Below, piece after piece: positions 13,595 to 22,411 of a stretch of 22,411 bases of DNA (position 1 is its first letter; the number at the start of each line of letters is the position of its first letter). Under the pieces are notes generated by a model. That model did no database searches. It saw only the letters and a list, made by a program, of their open reading frames with translations, and was not told the DNA's origin. The DNA is from a virus. The position numbers and the translations under genes are program-made. The DNA lies in IMG/VR virus record IMGVR_UViG_3300034418_006888, positions 1 to 22,411 of that record; one strand, 5' to 3'.

Positions 13595-16500
13595 TGGCTT
13601 CTATGGACGATATTCGCGTTGGCCTTAAGGTTACTGTTGATGAAGCACAAAAACAAGCAGTAACACAGACAGAAGCAATGGTTGCAGGATTAGGAGCAAA
13701 AGTTGCTTCTATGTCAACTGCTGCAACTGCAGGTATAGGTGTTGTATTAGCAGGTGTAGCTGGAACAGCAGCTGCTATGATAGCAACTGTTGGTGCTGCT
13801 TCTAAATTTGAAGATTCATTTGCCGGTATTAAAAAGACAGTTAATGCTACAGATGTAGAGTTTGAAAAATTAGCCGGAAACATTAGAAGAATGGCCGTGG
13901 ACATTCCTATTGCTACAAGTCAATTAAATGCAATTGGTGAAATTGGTGGACAGTTAGGTATTTCGGCAGCCGGTCTTACTAAATTTATAGATACAATTGC
14001 TAAGTTAGGTGTAGCAACTAGATTGTCTACAGAATCAGCAGCATTAGGTTTAGCAAGACTTAGAGAAATATTTCAATTATCTGAAAATGACTTTGATAAC
14101 TTAGCTTCTACATTAGTTGATTTAGGTAACAACTTCGCAGCGATTGAAGATGAAATTCTAAATACTGCACTAAGACTTGCAGCAGGTGGTAAAATTGCAG
14201 GTGCTACCGCGCAAGATGTATTAGCTTTAGCAACAGCACTTCAAGCAGTTGGTGTTCAATCACAAGCTGGTGGTACTGCTATATCTCGTGTATTCCAGCA
14301 AATTAGAATAGCTTCTACTACAGGTGGTGCTGCACTTGCAACTTTTGCAAATGTAACAGGCCTAACTAATGAACAATTCAAAGAACTTGCAAATCAAGAC
14401 GCAGCTCAAGCATTCAATGTCTTCCTCTTAGGATTACAGAGAATATCTGACGGTGGTGGAAATGTTATAGCTGTATTAGAAGATTTAGGATTAAAACAAC
14501 AAAGAACCATTAGAGCTTTGCTTTCTCTTGCAGAGGCAGGAGACTTAGTAGGTGAATCATTAGCAGTTGCTAACTCTGCATATATTGCTAACATTGCTTT
14601 AAATGATGAGGCTACTAAACGATTCGAGACATTTAAATCTCAAACAAAACTTTTAAATAACGCATTTCAAGAATTAAGAATTGAAATAGGAACATTCTTT
14701 TTACCGGCAGCAAAAGCAATGGTTGAAACATTAACAATGATGTTTAAGATATTTGATTCAAATAATAATTCTACAAAAGGCTTTACAACGACTGTAGCAG
14801 GACTAACAGCAGTAATTGTCGGATTAGGTCTAGCTTTTAGTAGCATCATAAAACCTATGATGCTTTTAAGATTCAATACCAAAGCAACGGGTGTTGCAAC
14901 TGGAGAACTAATTGCAAATTTTGATACATATAAAAATCAGCTATCAGTTACTAAAGACCAGTTAATAGCTGGACAAAAAGCAATGAAAAGATTTAGAATG
15001 GGGCTGCTAGGAATTACTGCAGCATTAGCAGTCATATCTATAGGGTATGCTATATTCAAGAAAAGACAGGAGCAAAACTTACAAGCAACTCAAAGATTCT
15101 TAGAAACAGGTCAAGTACTATCCACATTACAAGAAGATTTGGCTGAAAAACAAAATACACTTAATGAACTAACTGCAGAAGGTTCTAATGTTTCAGAAGA
15201 TTACATAAAAGCAAAAGAAATAGAAATAGAAAAATTAGAAGAGCTACTTGGATTAATTGAACAAACTAATATTCAATCATTCTTTGATGCAAGTCGTATA
15301 GAGTTGTCAGATGAACAATCTAAACGAATTGTTGAAAGCTATGAAGATTTGTTTAATGCACTTTCACAGTTTGATGCAATAGAAGGAGTATCTGACTTTG
15401 ACTTTAATGCACAAATTGCAGAAGCAATAGGACTGAGCGAATCTGAAGCTCAAGCATTATATAGTCAAGGCATTGGCGCATTTCTTGATGCTGTAGCTGC
15501 TGGAGAAGCTGCTGGGTTAGATTCAATGGATAAAGTATTTAACACATTCCAGAAAATACGAGGAATATTAACTGCTGATACATTAAATCCATTTGATACA
15601 AAATTTAACAAAGAATTTAAAAACCAAATAGATATTCTTAGAGAATATAATGATGTTCTTATTCTTTTAACAAAAGGATTTTTACAAAGCAATATGTCTC
15701 AAGAGCAACAAGACGAAGTACTGCAAAGATTGCTTGATAGATATAACGAAGCTAATGACCTTACTGGTGAATTTGCGTTTACTTTACAAGATGTTAAAAA
15801 CAGTGAGGAATTACTAAATAAAGTTATTCAACAATCAATTGATTCATTAGAGGGATTAGAGAATAACACTAAAAACAATTCAGTAGCTATGCAAGATTTG
15901 GCACAACAATTTTTAAATGCAGAAAAATCAGCTTCAGATTTTATACAAGAATTAGACAAACTAAACTCATTAGATGTTGTATCCGGTGATGGCCTTGTTG
16001 CAGGGTTTGATAAAATGCAAGATAGGTTAATATCTGCAAACTTTTTAGTAGCACAATTAGTTTCTAAAGGTTTTCCAGCACTAGCAAAGCAAGCTCAAGA
16101 TTTACCATTAGATGAAAGAATAGGACATGTTACAGCACTTCTTGGTACAGCAAATCATGAATTACAAGACATGGAGGGACATCTTGTAAGTAATGTAGCA
16201 GGTTTTGAAGAATTTGTAAATACTACAGATGAAGGTTTACAGATGATAATAGATGGATTAACAGGTGGAATAGAAGAGTCTGCAGCACAAGAAGCTTTAA
16301 AAAATACTTTTACTGAATTTGCTGTATCTAAAAGAGGAGAAGAGCTACAGATACTAAATGAAATAGTAAGAATGCAAGAATCTTCTAGAAAAGTAGCGGA
16401 AGGTATTTTACAAGCTCAATCAGAATTAGTAGCTCTCACTGAAGATTTATCCTATCAAGGCATAACAATAAGTCAAATTGATATAAGAAGAATGGAAGCT

Positions 16501-17688
16501 AAAGAAGCACAATTAGCATTTGAAGAAGCTATTGCTGAATATGGTGCAGAAGGTGTTATTACATCTAATGAGCAATTGAAACTTTTACAAATGACTTTAA
16601 ATATAGACAGAATGCGCGATAAGTTATCACAGCAAATGACTGCTCGTGAAAGAAAGAGAATTAGGGATAAAGAAAAAGAAGTTCAGTTCTTAGAACTTGC
16701 TGTAGAGCAAGGTGTCGCAGAACAACTTGATTTAGATGCTGCAAAAGAAGAATTAGATGAATTAAAGAAGCCATTATCTGATACAGATAGACAAATTTTA
16801 GAATTACAAAAAGAAATAGCCGAAGCACAAAAGGTTGCATATGAAGCAAGAATGGAAGCCGTATCTCCAGAAGTATTATCGGCAATGCAAAATGTTGTAG
16901 ATAAAGAAAAAGACTTAGCTAACTTTGCAAACGAAGTAGCTTCAGCACAAAATAATGTTGCTGAAGCTTATGCTGCAGCTCGAATAGAAGCAGATAAGAA
17001 CAAAGCAAAACTTCACGAGTTAATGATTATGTATCCAAATATGCAGGGAATGATAAAAGAACTAGCAGACTCAATTGGTATCCCAGCAGAGATTACTCAA
17101 GCTGTTTTAGTAGAAATGGAAAAAAGTAGAGCAGCATATGAAAGTGAATTATCTATTATGAATAGCGATTATGAAGCTTTTATAGCAGAAATTGCTACTA
17201 AACCTATTGTATTTACTGCAGATACATCACAAGTTGACAACGCTATAAATAGACTTACTTCGACTGGTCGTTCACAAGGTATAGTTAATATGTTTGGAGA
17301 CCCAGATGAATATTTTGGAAGAGTGAGGGAATACTCAACAGCACCTTTAACAGAAACTGGTCGTTCACAAGGTATAGTTAATATGTTTGGAGACCCAGAT
17401 GAATATTTTGGTAGGTACAGTGGCGGCATAATTCCAGTAGGTAGATATTCAACAGTTGGTGAAGCAGGTCCAGAAAAAGTTATGTCTCTAAGAGGTGGTG
17501 GCTCAATGGTCTTCCCTAATAAAACAGGTGGAGGCGGAAATGGTATTACAGTAGATAATATGAATATCAACATCACAGGATTACCAGCAGACCCAATCAC
17601 AGCTAGAAAAGTTGCCTTAAATATTAGAAAAGAATTAACTAAACTTGAAAAAGAGGGTAACGCAGGAACAGGATTGTTAAATAGATAA
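13594..17688 (+). CDS. Tail tape measure protein
   Basis: This long protein fills the tail lumen and sets tail length. At 1364 residues, the usual rule of about 0.15 nm per residue would give a tail near 200 nm (estimate). The N-terminal part has an amphipathic start (VGLKVTVDEAQKQAV), an Ala/Gly-rich hydrophobic stretch (about 43-72) and the conserved tape-measure domain with FEDSFAGIKKTVNA, IAEIGGQLGI-like (GEIGGQLGISAAGL) and QSQAGGTAISRVFQQI. Two hydrophobic segments at about 396-418 and 469-488 may insert into the host membrane. A long helical, Glu/Gln/Lys-rich region follows. The C-terminus has a duplicated 56-bp segment and a GG-[IV]-IPVG...VGEAGPEKVM motif common in these proteins. 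AGAGGT near 13578 precedes the ATG, which overlaps the previous stop (TAATG). Confidence 0.93.
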   Translation: MASMDDIRVGLKVTVDEAQKQAVTQTEAMVAGLGAKVASMSTAATAGIGVVLAGVAGTAAAMIATVGAASKFEDSFAGIKKTVNATDVEFEKLAGNIRRMAVDIPIATSQLNAIGEIGGQLGISAAGLTKFIDTIAKLGVATRLSTESAALGLARLREIFQLSENDFDNLASTLVDLGNNFAAIEDEILNTALRLAAGGKIAGATAQDVLALATALQAVGVQSQAGGTAISRVFQQIRIASTTGGAALATFANVTGLTNEQFKELANQDAAQAFNVFLLGLQRISDGGGNVIAVLEDLGLKQQRTIRALLSLAEAGDLVGESLAVANSAYIANIALNDEATKRFETFKSQTKLLNNAFQELRIEIGTFFLPAAKAMVETLTMMFKIFDSNNNSTKGFTTTVAGLTAVIVGLGLAFSSIIKPMMLLRFNTKATGVATGELIANFDTYKNQLSVTKDQLIAGQKAMKRFRMGLLGITAALAVISIGYAIFKKRQEQNLQATQRFLETGQVLSTLQEDLAEKQNTLNELTAEGSNVSEDYIKAKEIEIEKLEELLGLIEQTNIQSFFDASRIELSDEQSKRIVESYEDLFNALSQFDAIEGVSDFDFNAQIAEAIGLSESEAQALYSQGIGAFLDAVAAGEAAGLDSMDKVFNTFQKIRGILTADTLNPFDTKFNKEFKNQIDILREYNDVLILLTKGFLQSNMSQEQQDEVLQRLLDRYNEANDLTGEFAFTLQDVKNSEELLNKVIQQSIDSLEGLENNTKNNSVAMQDLAQQFLNAEKSASDFIQELDKLNSLDVVSGDGLVAGFDKMQDRLISANFLVAQLVSKGFPALAKQAQDLPLDERIGHVTALLGTANHELQDMEGHLVSNVAGFEEFVNTTDEGLQMIIDGLTGGIEESAAQEALKNTFTEFAVSKRGEELQILNEIVRMQESSRKVAEGILQAQSELVALTEDLSYQGITISQIDIRRMEAKEAQLAFEEAIAEYGAEGVITSNEQLKLLQMTLNIDRMRDKLSQQMTARERKRIRDKEKEVQFLELAVEQGVAEQLDLDAAKEELDELKKPLSDTDRQILELQKEIAEAQKVAYEARMEAVSPEVLSAMQNVVDKEKDLANFANEVASAQNNVAEAYAAARIEADKNKAKLHELMIMYPNMQGMIKELADSIGIPAEITQAVLVEMEKSRAAYESELSIMNSDYEAFIAEIATKPIVFTADTSQVDNAINRLTSTGRSQGIVNMFGDPDEYFGRVREYSTAPLTETGRSQGIVNMFGDPDEYFGRYSGGIIPVGRYSTVGEAGPEKVMSLRGGGSMVFPNKTGGGGNGITVDNMNINITGLPADPITARKVALNIRKELTKLEKEGNAGTGLLNR
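17263..17411 (+). repeat. Exact 56-bp in-frame direct repeat near the 3' end of the tape measure gene
   Basis: Bases 17263-17318 and 17356-17411 are identical over 56 bp, and the copies are offset by 93 bp (31 codons). Both copies encode TGRSQGIVNMFGDPDEYFG, at about residues 1224-1242 and 1255-1273. The 37-bp spacer encodes a different sequence. Complete nucleotide identity, including third positions, points to a recent duplication or to gene conversion. Confidence 0.95.
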
Positions 17689-17810
17689 TGATGGATAACA
17701 AAGATACAGATATTTTAAAACCTTGTGAATCAGATTTTAAATGTGGTAATTATTTTTATCATACAAAATATAGATACTGCGAGCAGTGTAGAGCAAAGGA
17801 TGTATGCTAA
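17688..17810 (+). CDS. Cysteine-rich 40-residue microprotein, probably zinc-binding
   Basis: A short frame runs from ATG 17688 (sharing the A of the tape measure stop TAA) to TAA 17808-17810, and the next gene's ATG starts on the last base of that stop. The product has five cysteines, C13, C19, C31, C34 and C40, plus H25, with CEQC as a typical zinc knuckle. Without this gene a 121-bp gap would separate two genes in an otherwise gapless region. The TAATG overlaps on both sides strongly suggest it is translated. A second ATG at 17691 is an alternative start. The function is unknown; its place between tape measure and distal tail protein is unusual for a zinc-ribbon-like peptide. Confidence 0.65.
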   Translation: MMDNKDTDILKPCESDFKCGNYFYHTKYRYCEQCRAKDVC

Positions 17811-19072
17811 TGGCTAATACACATCAAGTAACAATAGGCCATTTAAGTTTTACCTCTCCAGGTTCTTTATCTTATAATTCTAGTGGTAGCGGTAGAAGTT
17901 ATTCACTTAGTGGTATTCTTGCCCATACAGATTCATCTGGTATAGATGTAGATGAAAATAAATATATTAGAGATGAGCTAATGTCAATGGCTGCGTACGA
18001 TTTAGTATATCCATTTTCATACACAGGTGATACTACAATGTCTGGATATGTAAAAGTAGAATCTGCCGATGTAAGTATTTCTAGATTTGCTGGTGCAGGT
18101 ATCAATTATAATGTAAGTTTACAATGGTTAGGTAATCCAGGTGAAGTCAGATTTGAATCACAATTTTCTGGTGCTCTTATAGATAATGACCACAGTGTAA
18201 CAAGTACTGATTCTCAATTTTTTACATCTCCGGCTGGAGCATTTTCTATTGACATACCTTCTGTAGGTACAGGTTCACCACCAGACCAAGAAGATAGAAT
18301 AGCATCTTATGGAGACTCGACAGTTACATTAAAATATTTTAGCGGTTCAAATTTAAGAAACAATAATATAGAATTTGAATGTAACCCAGTAGATTATTTA
18401 AAAGGTGCTGTAAAAGTTTCTACAAATGGAAAAGTTAGAAACGGTCTTTATAGTCCAAACACGAATGTAGACCAAGTAGTTTTAGAAAATGGTTTAGTTA
18501 AATTTGAATTAACAAATAGTAATACTGAATCTAGATTTACAACATCATTGTGGGAAAACGATGATTGGAGAAGTCCTAAAGAGTATGCTGTATCTAAAGG
18601 AAGTTCACAAACTGAATGGGATGGATGGAATACTGTACAGATAATTAAAAATTATCCAGAATGTGCAACATTAAGATTTACTTCGCAAGCAAATACTGAT
18701 GGCAGTGGTAGGTTGACATTTGATGTATCTCTTAGAAGAGGAGCAAGATATTTTAGTCTTGTTGTATCTTCTTATGGTACAGCTGATGAAATAAGAATAG
18801 AGAGAACTACTACAGAGGCAGCTACAGCAGGAACTGGTTACATAACCTCTTCTACTAATGACTCTGAAGGTAATTTTTATATTCTTGGTTCACCAAACAC
18901 CTTTAGTTCTAATACAACTGATGGTGGAATTTACCTTACTGCTACACAGATGAAAGCATTTGTCGGATATGTTCTTGACGGTACTTCAGCTGCTGGACAA
19001 AATACTGCAGATAATATGAGAGATTCATATCTTGATTTTGTTTATGAGCATGTAAGGTCAATTAAGTCATGA
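17810..19072 (+). CDS. Distal tail-like / minor tail protein
   Basis: The gene following the tape measure usually encodes the distal tail protein, the hub ring linking tube to tip. The 420-residue product is beta-rich and fits that role by position. N-terminal strands (THQVTIGHLSFTSPGSLSY, RSYSLSGILAHTD) lead to helix DELMSMAAYDLVYPFSY and strand GYVKVESADVSIS, the layout of distal-tail N-terminal domains. Residues about 160-420 form one or more extra beta-sandwich-like domains (VVLENGLVKFELTNSN, YFSLVVSSYG), possibly carbohydrate-binding; this is inference. I chose ATG 17810 over 17804: AAAGGA at 17795-17800 then has a 9-nt spacing, and 17810 gives the TAATG overlap used elsewhere here. The 3' end overlaps the next gene as ATGA. 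Confidence 0.7.
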   Translation: MANTHQVTIGHLSFTSPGSLSYNSSGSGRSYSLSGILAHTDSSGIDVDENKYIRDELMSMAAYDLVYPFSYTGDTTMSGYVKVESADVSISRFAGAGINYNVSLQWLGNPGEVRFESQFSGALIDNDHSVTSTDSQFFTSPAGAFSIDIPSVGTGSPPDQEDRIASYGDSTVTLKYFSGSNLRNNNIEFECNPVDYLKGAVKVSTNGKVRNGLYSPNTNVDQVVLENGLVKFELTNSNTESRFTTSLWENDDWRSPKEYAVSKGSSQTEWDGWNTVQIIKNYPECATLRFTSQANTDGSGRLTFDVSLRRGARYFSLVVSSYGTADEIRIERTTTEAATAGTGYITSSTNDSEGNFYILGSPNTFSSNTTDGGIYLTATQMKAFVGYVLDGTSAAGQNTADNMRDSYLDFVYEHVRSIKS

Positions 19073-22000
19073 GTGTAAATGAAAAATTAATGGCTCCAGG
19101 CACATTTAGTGTCAATTTAAATTTAGAGCAAACACCTAACTCAATAGTAAACAAAATAGTACCTTGGGGAAACATTGTACTTACACCAACACGAGTACAA
19201 GCAGAAGAATTTACAGATGCTCAACTTCGTGATATGGCTAGGTATGTAGGTATTGTTACCGCTCAAGAAATATCAGAAGAAGGAATAGAAGTATCTGGAA
19301 AAGGTATTTTGGCCTATTTAGGAGATAGCGATTCTAGAGGTATGGTACTTGCAAGAAATGCGGGAACAGGTGCTGTTAGAAGTTTTAATAGAGATACTTT
19401 AGATGATGTAATTGATAGAAGTAGCTCTACACCTTATGGTATTTTAAGAGATGAAAGTGCTAATCAGAGAGCAGTAAGAAAAGGTACAATAACAGAAGTT
19501 TCTTTTGATGATACAGTACTTCTTTTAAATTATGAAGGTAATGATGGTGATACTACAACATCAGATGGTTCAGAATTTACATCTAATCAAGTAATAACAT
19601 TTACCGGAACATCAGATATCTCAAGTGACCAAGCTAAGTTCGGTAATACAAGTCTTAACTTGACTACTGACGGTTTTGTTACAGTTGCTGATAGACCAGA
19701 ATTAGATTTAACTTATCAAGAGTTTACAGTTGAATGGTGGGAATATAGAACATCATCTAGTGGTAATCCTACTGTATGGGCTAGAAACAATGACACATAT
19801 GCACCTTGGATATTTGGTAAAGCTGTTTCTGGTAGAAATAAAGCATTCATTACACATGACGGACAAGGATATGGAACTGATGAAGACTTAAATATGGACA
19901 TGGGTTCTATAGATTTGAATCAATGGAATCATTTTGCTATATCACATAAAGGCGATTTTTTTAGAACTTATAAAAATGGTGTACAGATAGCTGAAGTAAA
20001 AAGGCCAGAATTATTTGTTAGAGTTAGTTCTGATTCTTTACAAATTGGAAAAGGACAAGACGGAAACTTCTTTGAAGGTTATCTTGATGGAATGGTAATA
20101 ACTAGAGGGACAGCAAAGTATTGGGACGCATTCACTCCTAGTACATCAGCTCCTACAGCTACTACAGCTAACAAAACTTATACTGGTAAACATTACTTAG
20201 AATCTGCATATAGGTCAATTAAAACTATTTGTACAGCTCTTGATGCAGAATTTAAAATGCAAAACGATGGAACTATTGATGTAGGACCTAGAAGTGCATT
20301 GTTTACTGGACACGAAAATAGTACACCAGAAGGAATGATTGTAAGAAGATTATCTGGTTCTGACCCAAATATCAAAGGTTATTCTGGTGTAGATTTAAGT
20401 ACAGAATTTAATGCTGAAGATTATGTAAGTAGAGTTGAGCTAACTGCTTCACAAGTAGGTTCAACTATTAACTTAGGACAAGCAGATGCTAAAGATGTGC
20501 CTTATAAAGATTTATTTGGTAACGAATTAGAAAGAATACAGATACTTGCTGAAAATGATATACCAGACACTATGCGTGATATCAGAGCAGAAGCTTATTT
20601 AAATGAATATAATAAAATACAGAAAACTTTAAATGTAGGATTAGAAGATTACGATATATCTGGAGATATTGATGTTGGAGATATTATTTATGTCTACGAC
20701 CCAGATGTAGGTTTTGAAGATACTGCAACAGATGCAGCTTTAGAAAATAGAGATAGATTTGAAATAACATATCAAGGCCAAATATTACATCCTATAAAAA
20801 TTCGTGTTATGGGATTATCATTCCCTATATCAGATGATATGGGTGTTTTCTATCGTGATAAAGATGGTAATTACACAGACTTAACAGATTATGTAGTTTT
20901 TGAAACCGGAATAACACAAATAGAAGTTGGTGCAACTACTAAAACAATTAACCAAGATTTGAGAGCAACTGGTGCAATTATATCTGGAGGTTCTACTAAT
21001 GAGTTTACCGTTCCAGATGCACCAACAAATTTAGCATCTGCTACAGGAAGCTATCAAGATGGTAGTGGTAGGCCTTTTGCTTTTGCAAGATTAACTTGGG
21101 ATGAACCAACTAATACAGATGGTTCAAGAATTACTGACGGAAATATGTATCGTGTTAGATATAGGCAAGTTACAGATGTTGACGGTAATAATTTAATTGA
21201 TAGTAATGATAATCAAGTTACTGATTACGAATATTTAACAGTAGCATTTGGAACACAAGCTGTAGTTATAAAAGGTTTAGGTCCTAGTAATACATATGAG
21301 TTTGGTGTTCAAGCGATAGACAACTCTGGCTTTTCTGGTGGTTATTCTATATTAACTGCAGTGCAGATGCCTGTCGATGCAACTGTTCCTCCTGCACCTG
21401 TAGCACCTACAGGAACTTATGGAGCAATAGCTTCTAATGCAGCACAAATTCAAATATCTCATAAATTAGCAGCTGCTGAAGATGCAGATGGTAATCCAAT
21501 AGCATCGCCAACAAATTTTACCTTACCTAGAGATATCGACCACCTCAATGTTTACAGAAGTCAAGATTCCACTTTTACTCCTAGTGCAAGTACATTTGTT
21601 GGAGAAATACAAGCAAGAGCTGGACACATTGACGGAGAAATTACAGCTATAAATACTTTTATTGTAAGTACAGCAGGTACTTGGTATTACAAACTAACAG
21701 CAGTTGATGTTGTAGGAAATGAATCAGACCCTTCTACTGCGCAGCAAGCAGAACACGAGCTAATAACAAAAGAGTATATTGCAGACGCAGAAATTACTAC
21801 TGTAAAAATTGGAGAAGCACAAGTAACTGACGCAAAGATAGTTGACTTAACTGCTTCTAAGATAACAGCAGGAACTATTAGCGGAAAAGAAATAATTATA
21901 GATACCGATAGTGCTACTGACCCATCTAATCCAGTACTAGGAACAATACGAAGTGATAATTATGTCCAAAATACAGACGGTTGGATAATTAAATCTGATG

Positions 22001-22411
22001 GTTCTGTAGAGTTTGATTCTGGTACATTTAGGGGTGACATTACAGGTGCTACTGGAACATTTTCTGGAAGTTTATCTTCTGGAATTTCTATTAGTGCTCC
22101 AGTAATAACTGGTGGAAGTATTACAGGTACATCTGGCTCCTTTACAGGAGATATTTCTGGTGCTAGTGGTACATTTACTGGTGACTTATCTGGTGCAGAT
22201 ATTTCTGGTGGAACTATCGATATAGGTAGTGGGACTTTTGAAGTAGATTCATCTGGTAACTTAACAGCTACCTCTGGAACTATAGGTGGTTGGACAATAG
22301 GTTCAACAGACTTATCTTCTGGAAATATATCAATAGATTCAACAGGAAGTATATCCGGTAATTATTCTGCTAGTACGGGTTGGAGAATACAGTCAGATGG
22401 AAGTGCAGATT
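19069..22411 (+). CDS. Tail hub / host-recognition protein with LamG-like insert and FnIII-like domains (3' end outside window)
   Basis: The frame opens at ATG 19069 (ATGA overlap with the previous stop) and stays open for 1114 codons to the window edge, so it is truncated. Residues 1-140 (VPWGNIVLTPTRVQ, ISEEGIEVSGKGILAYLG) and about 360-640 (SAYRSIKTICTALDAEFKM, IRAEAYLNEYNKIQ, DIDVGDIIYVYDPD) resemble siphovirus tail hub/gp27-like regions. Between them, about 150-355 is a LamG/concanavalin-like sandwich (FTVEWWEYR, WIFGKAVSGR, LNQWNHFAISHKGD, TYKNGVQIAE, FFEGYLDGMVITRG). Two FnIII-like domains follow (about 648-765 and 770-888). A short helical segment (EYIADAEITTVKIGEAQVTD) and Gly/Ser/Thr repeats reach the edge. 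The protein probably binds host surface glycans during adsorption; no receptor can be named. Confidence 0.82.
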   Translation, partial: MSVNEKLMAPGTFSVNLNLEQTPNSIVNKIVPWGNIVLTPTRVQAEEFTDAQLRDMARYVGIVTAQEISEEGIEVSGKGILAYLGDSDSRGMVLARNAGTGAVRSFNRDTLDDVIDRSSSTPYGILRDESANQRAVRKGTITEVSFDDTVLLLNYEGNDGDTTTSDGSEFTSNQVITFTGTSDISSDQAKFGNTSLNLTTDGFVTVADRPELDLTYQEFTVEWWEYRTSSSGNPTVWARNNDTYAPWIFGKAVSGRNKAFITHDGQGYGTDEDLNMDMGSIDLNQWNHFAISHKGDFFRTYKNGVQIAEVKRPELFVRVSSDSLQIGKGQDGNFFEGYLDGMVITRGTAKYWDAFTPSTSAPTATTANKTYTGKHYLESAYRSIKTICTALDAEFKMQNDGTIDVGPRSALFTGHENSTPEGMIVRRLSGSDPNIKGYSGVDLSTEFNAEDYVSRVELTASQVGSTINLGQADAKDVPYKDLFGNELERIQILAENDIPDTMRDIRAEAYLNEYNKIQKTLNVGLEDYDISGDIDVGDIIYVYDPDVGFEDTATDAALENRDRFEITYQGQILHPIKIRVMGLSFPISDDMGVFYRDKDGNYTDLTDYVVFETGITQIEVGATTKTINQDLRATGAIISGGSTNEFTVPDAPTNLASATGSYQDGSGRPFAFARLTWDEPTNTDGSRITDGNMYRVRYRQVTDVDGNNLIDSNDNQVTDYEYLTVAFGTQAVVIKGLGPSNTYEFGVQAIDNSGFSGGYSILTAVQMPVDATVPPAPVAPTGTYGAIASNAAQIQISHKLAAAEDADGNPIASPTNFTLPRDIDHLNVYRSQDSTFTPSASTFVGEIQARAGHIDGEITAINTFIVSTAGTWYYKLTAVDVVGNESDPSTAQQAEHELITKEYIADAEITTVKIGEAQVTDAKIVDLTASKITAGTISGKEIIIDTDSATDPSNPVLGTIRSDNYVQNTDGWIIKSDGSVEFDSGTFRGDITGATGTFSGSLSSGISISAPVITGGSITGTSGSFTGDISGASGTFTGDLSGADISGGTIDIGSGTFEVDSSGNLTATSGTIGGWTIGSTDLSSGNISIDSTGSISGNYSASTGWRIQSDGSAD
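22018..22411 (+). repeat. Gly/Ser/Thr-rich degenerate repeats in the tail tip protein (continues past window)
   Basis: The translated region repeats short units such as GATGTFSG, GTSGSFTG and GASGTFTG, about 8-16 residues apart, and longer GW-[IT]-I-x-SDGS-like units (GWIIKSDGS just upstream, GWTIGSTDL, GWRIQSDGS). The pattern fits a beta-helical or trimeric fibre stem, as in phage tail fibre proteins. It is degenerate at DNA level. It continues beyond the window, so the number of units is unknown. Confidence 0.7.

Noticed and set aside
13587-13904. Minus-strand open frame opposite the start of the tape measure gene
   Set aside because: It is an artefact of the Ala/Thr-rich tape measure N-terminus; the + strand has the family match and the conserved gene order.
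17804-17812. ATG 17804 as the start of the distal tail-like gene
   Set aside because: It leaves only 3 nt after AAAGGA, whereas ATG 17810 has a 9-nt spacing and a TAATG overlap with the microprotein stop.
22018-22411. CRISPR-like or tandem satellite repeat
   Set aside because: The repetition is in codons of a Gly/Ser/Thr fibre-like protein, irregular in spacing, with no conserved DNA repeat and spacer pattern.

Overview
The window is a contiguous, single-strand stretch of the late (structural) region of a tailed phage or prophage of the class Caudoviricetes with a siphovirus layout. Every supported gene is on the + strand. Genes are packed with short gaps or 1-14 bp overlaps, several of them the stop/start overlaps TAATG or ATGA. 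The DNA is visibly AT-rich. I see no integrase, repressor, host gene, tRNA or CRISPR array, so free phage versus prophage cannot be decided here. The domain style resembles AT-rich marine phages known from metagenomes, but the host cannot be assigned from this sequence.

Layout. (1) Packaging and head, 1-6139: the C-terminal part of the large terminase; a 939-residue portal with about 500 extra C-terminal residues; an HK97-type prohead protease with an acidic scaffold-like tail; and an HK97-fold major capsid protein, followed by a strong intrinsic terminator (6160-6194). (2) Connector region, 6216-9539: a Lys/Ala-rich basic small protein, a head-tail adaptor, then a three-gene cassette that does not look structural (HTH plus twin zinc ribbons, FmdB-like zinc ribbon, AIPR-like protein), then the head-closure (stopper) protein. 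(3) Neck and tail tube, 9542-12899: a very long HK97-gp10-like protein, a tail terminator, a small acidic protein, a two-hairpin leader and the major tail protein. (4) Tail assembly, 12924-17688: two chaperone frames joined by a canonical -1 slippery site (C CCA AAA) with a downstream hairpin, then a 1364-residue tape measure. (5) Tail tip, 17688-22411: a 40-residue cysteine-rich microprotein, a distal-tail-like protein, and a large tail hub/host-recognition protein that runs off the right edge and carries an inserted LamG-like domain, FnIII-like domains and Gly/Ser/Thr repeats.

How it works together. Terminase packages DNA through the portal into a shell of capsid protein matured by the protease. 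Adaptor, stopper, gp10-like and terminator proteins join head to tail. The chaperone pair loads tube protein onto the tape measure, and the tip proteins contact the host.

The points most worth a second look are the non-structural AIPR/zinc cassette wedged between adaptor and stopper, the multi-domain portal, the complete frameshift signal, an exact 56-bp duplication in the tape measure gene, and a recurring TTGTANAAT-like element upstream of several genes. Genes with no Shine-Dalgarno sequence have a -10-like hexamer only 6-9 nt before the ATG, which suggests leaderless transcripts.
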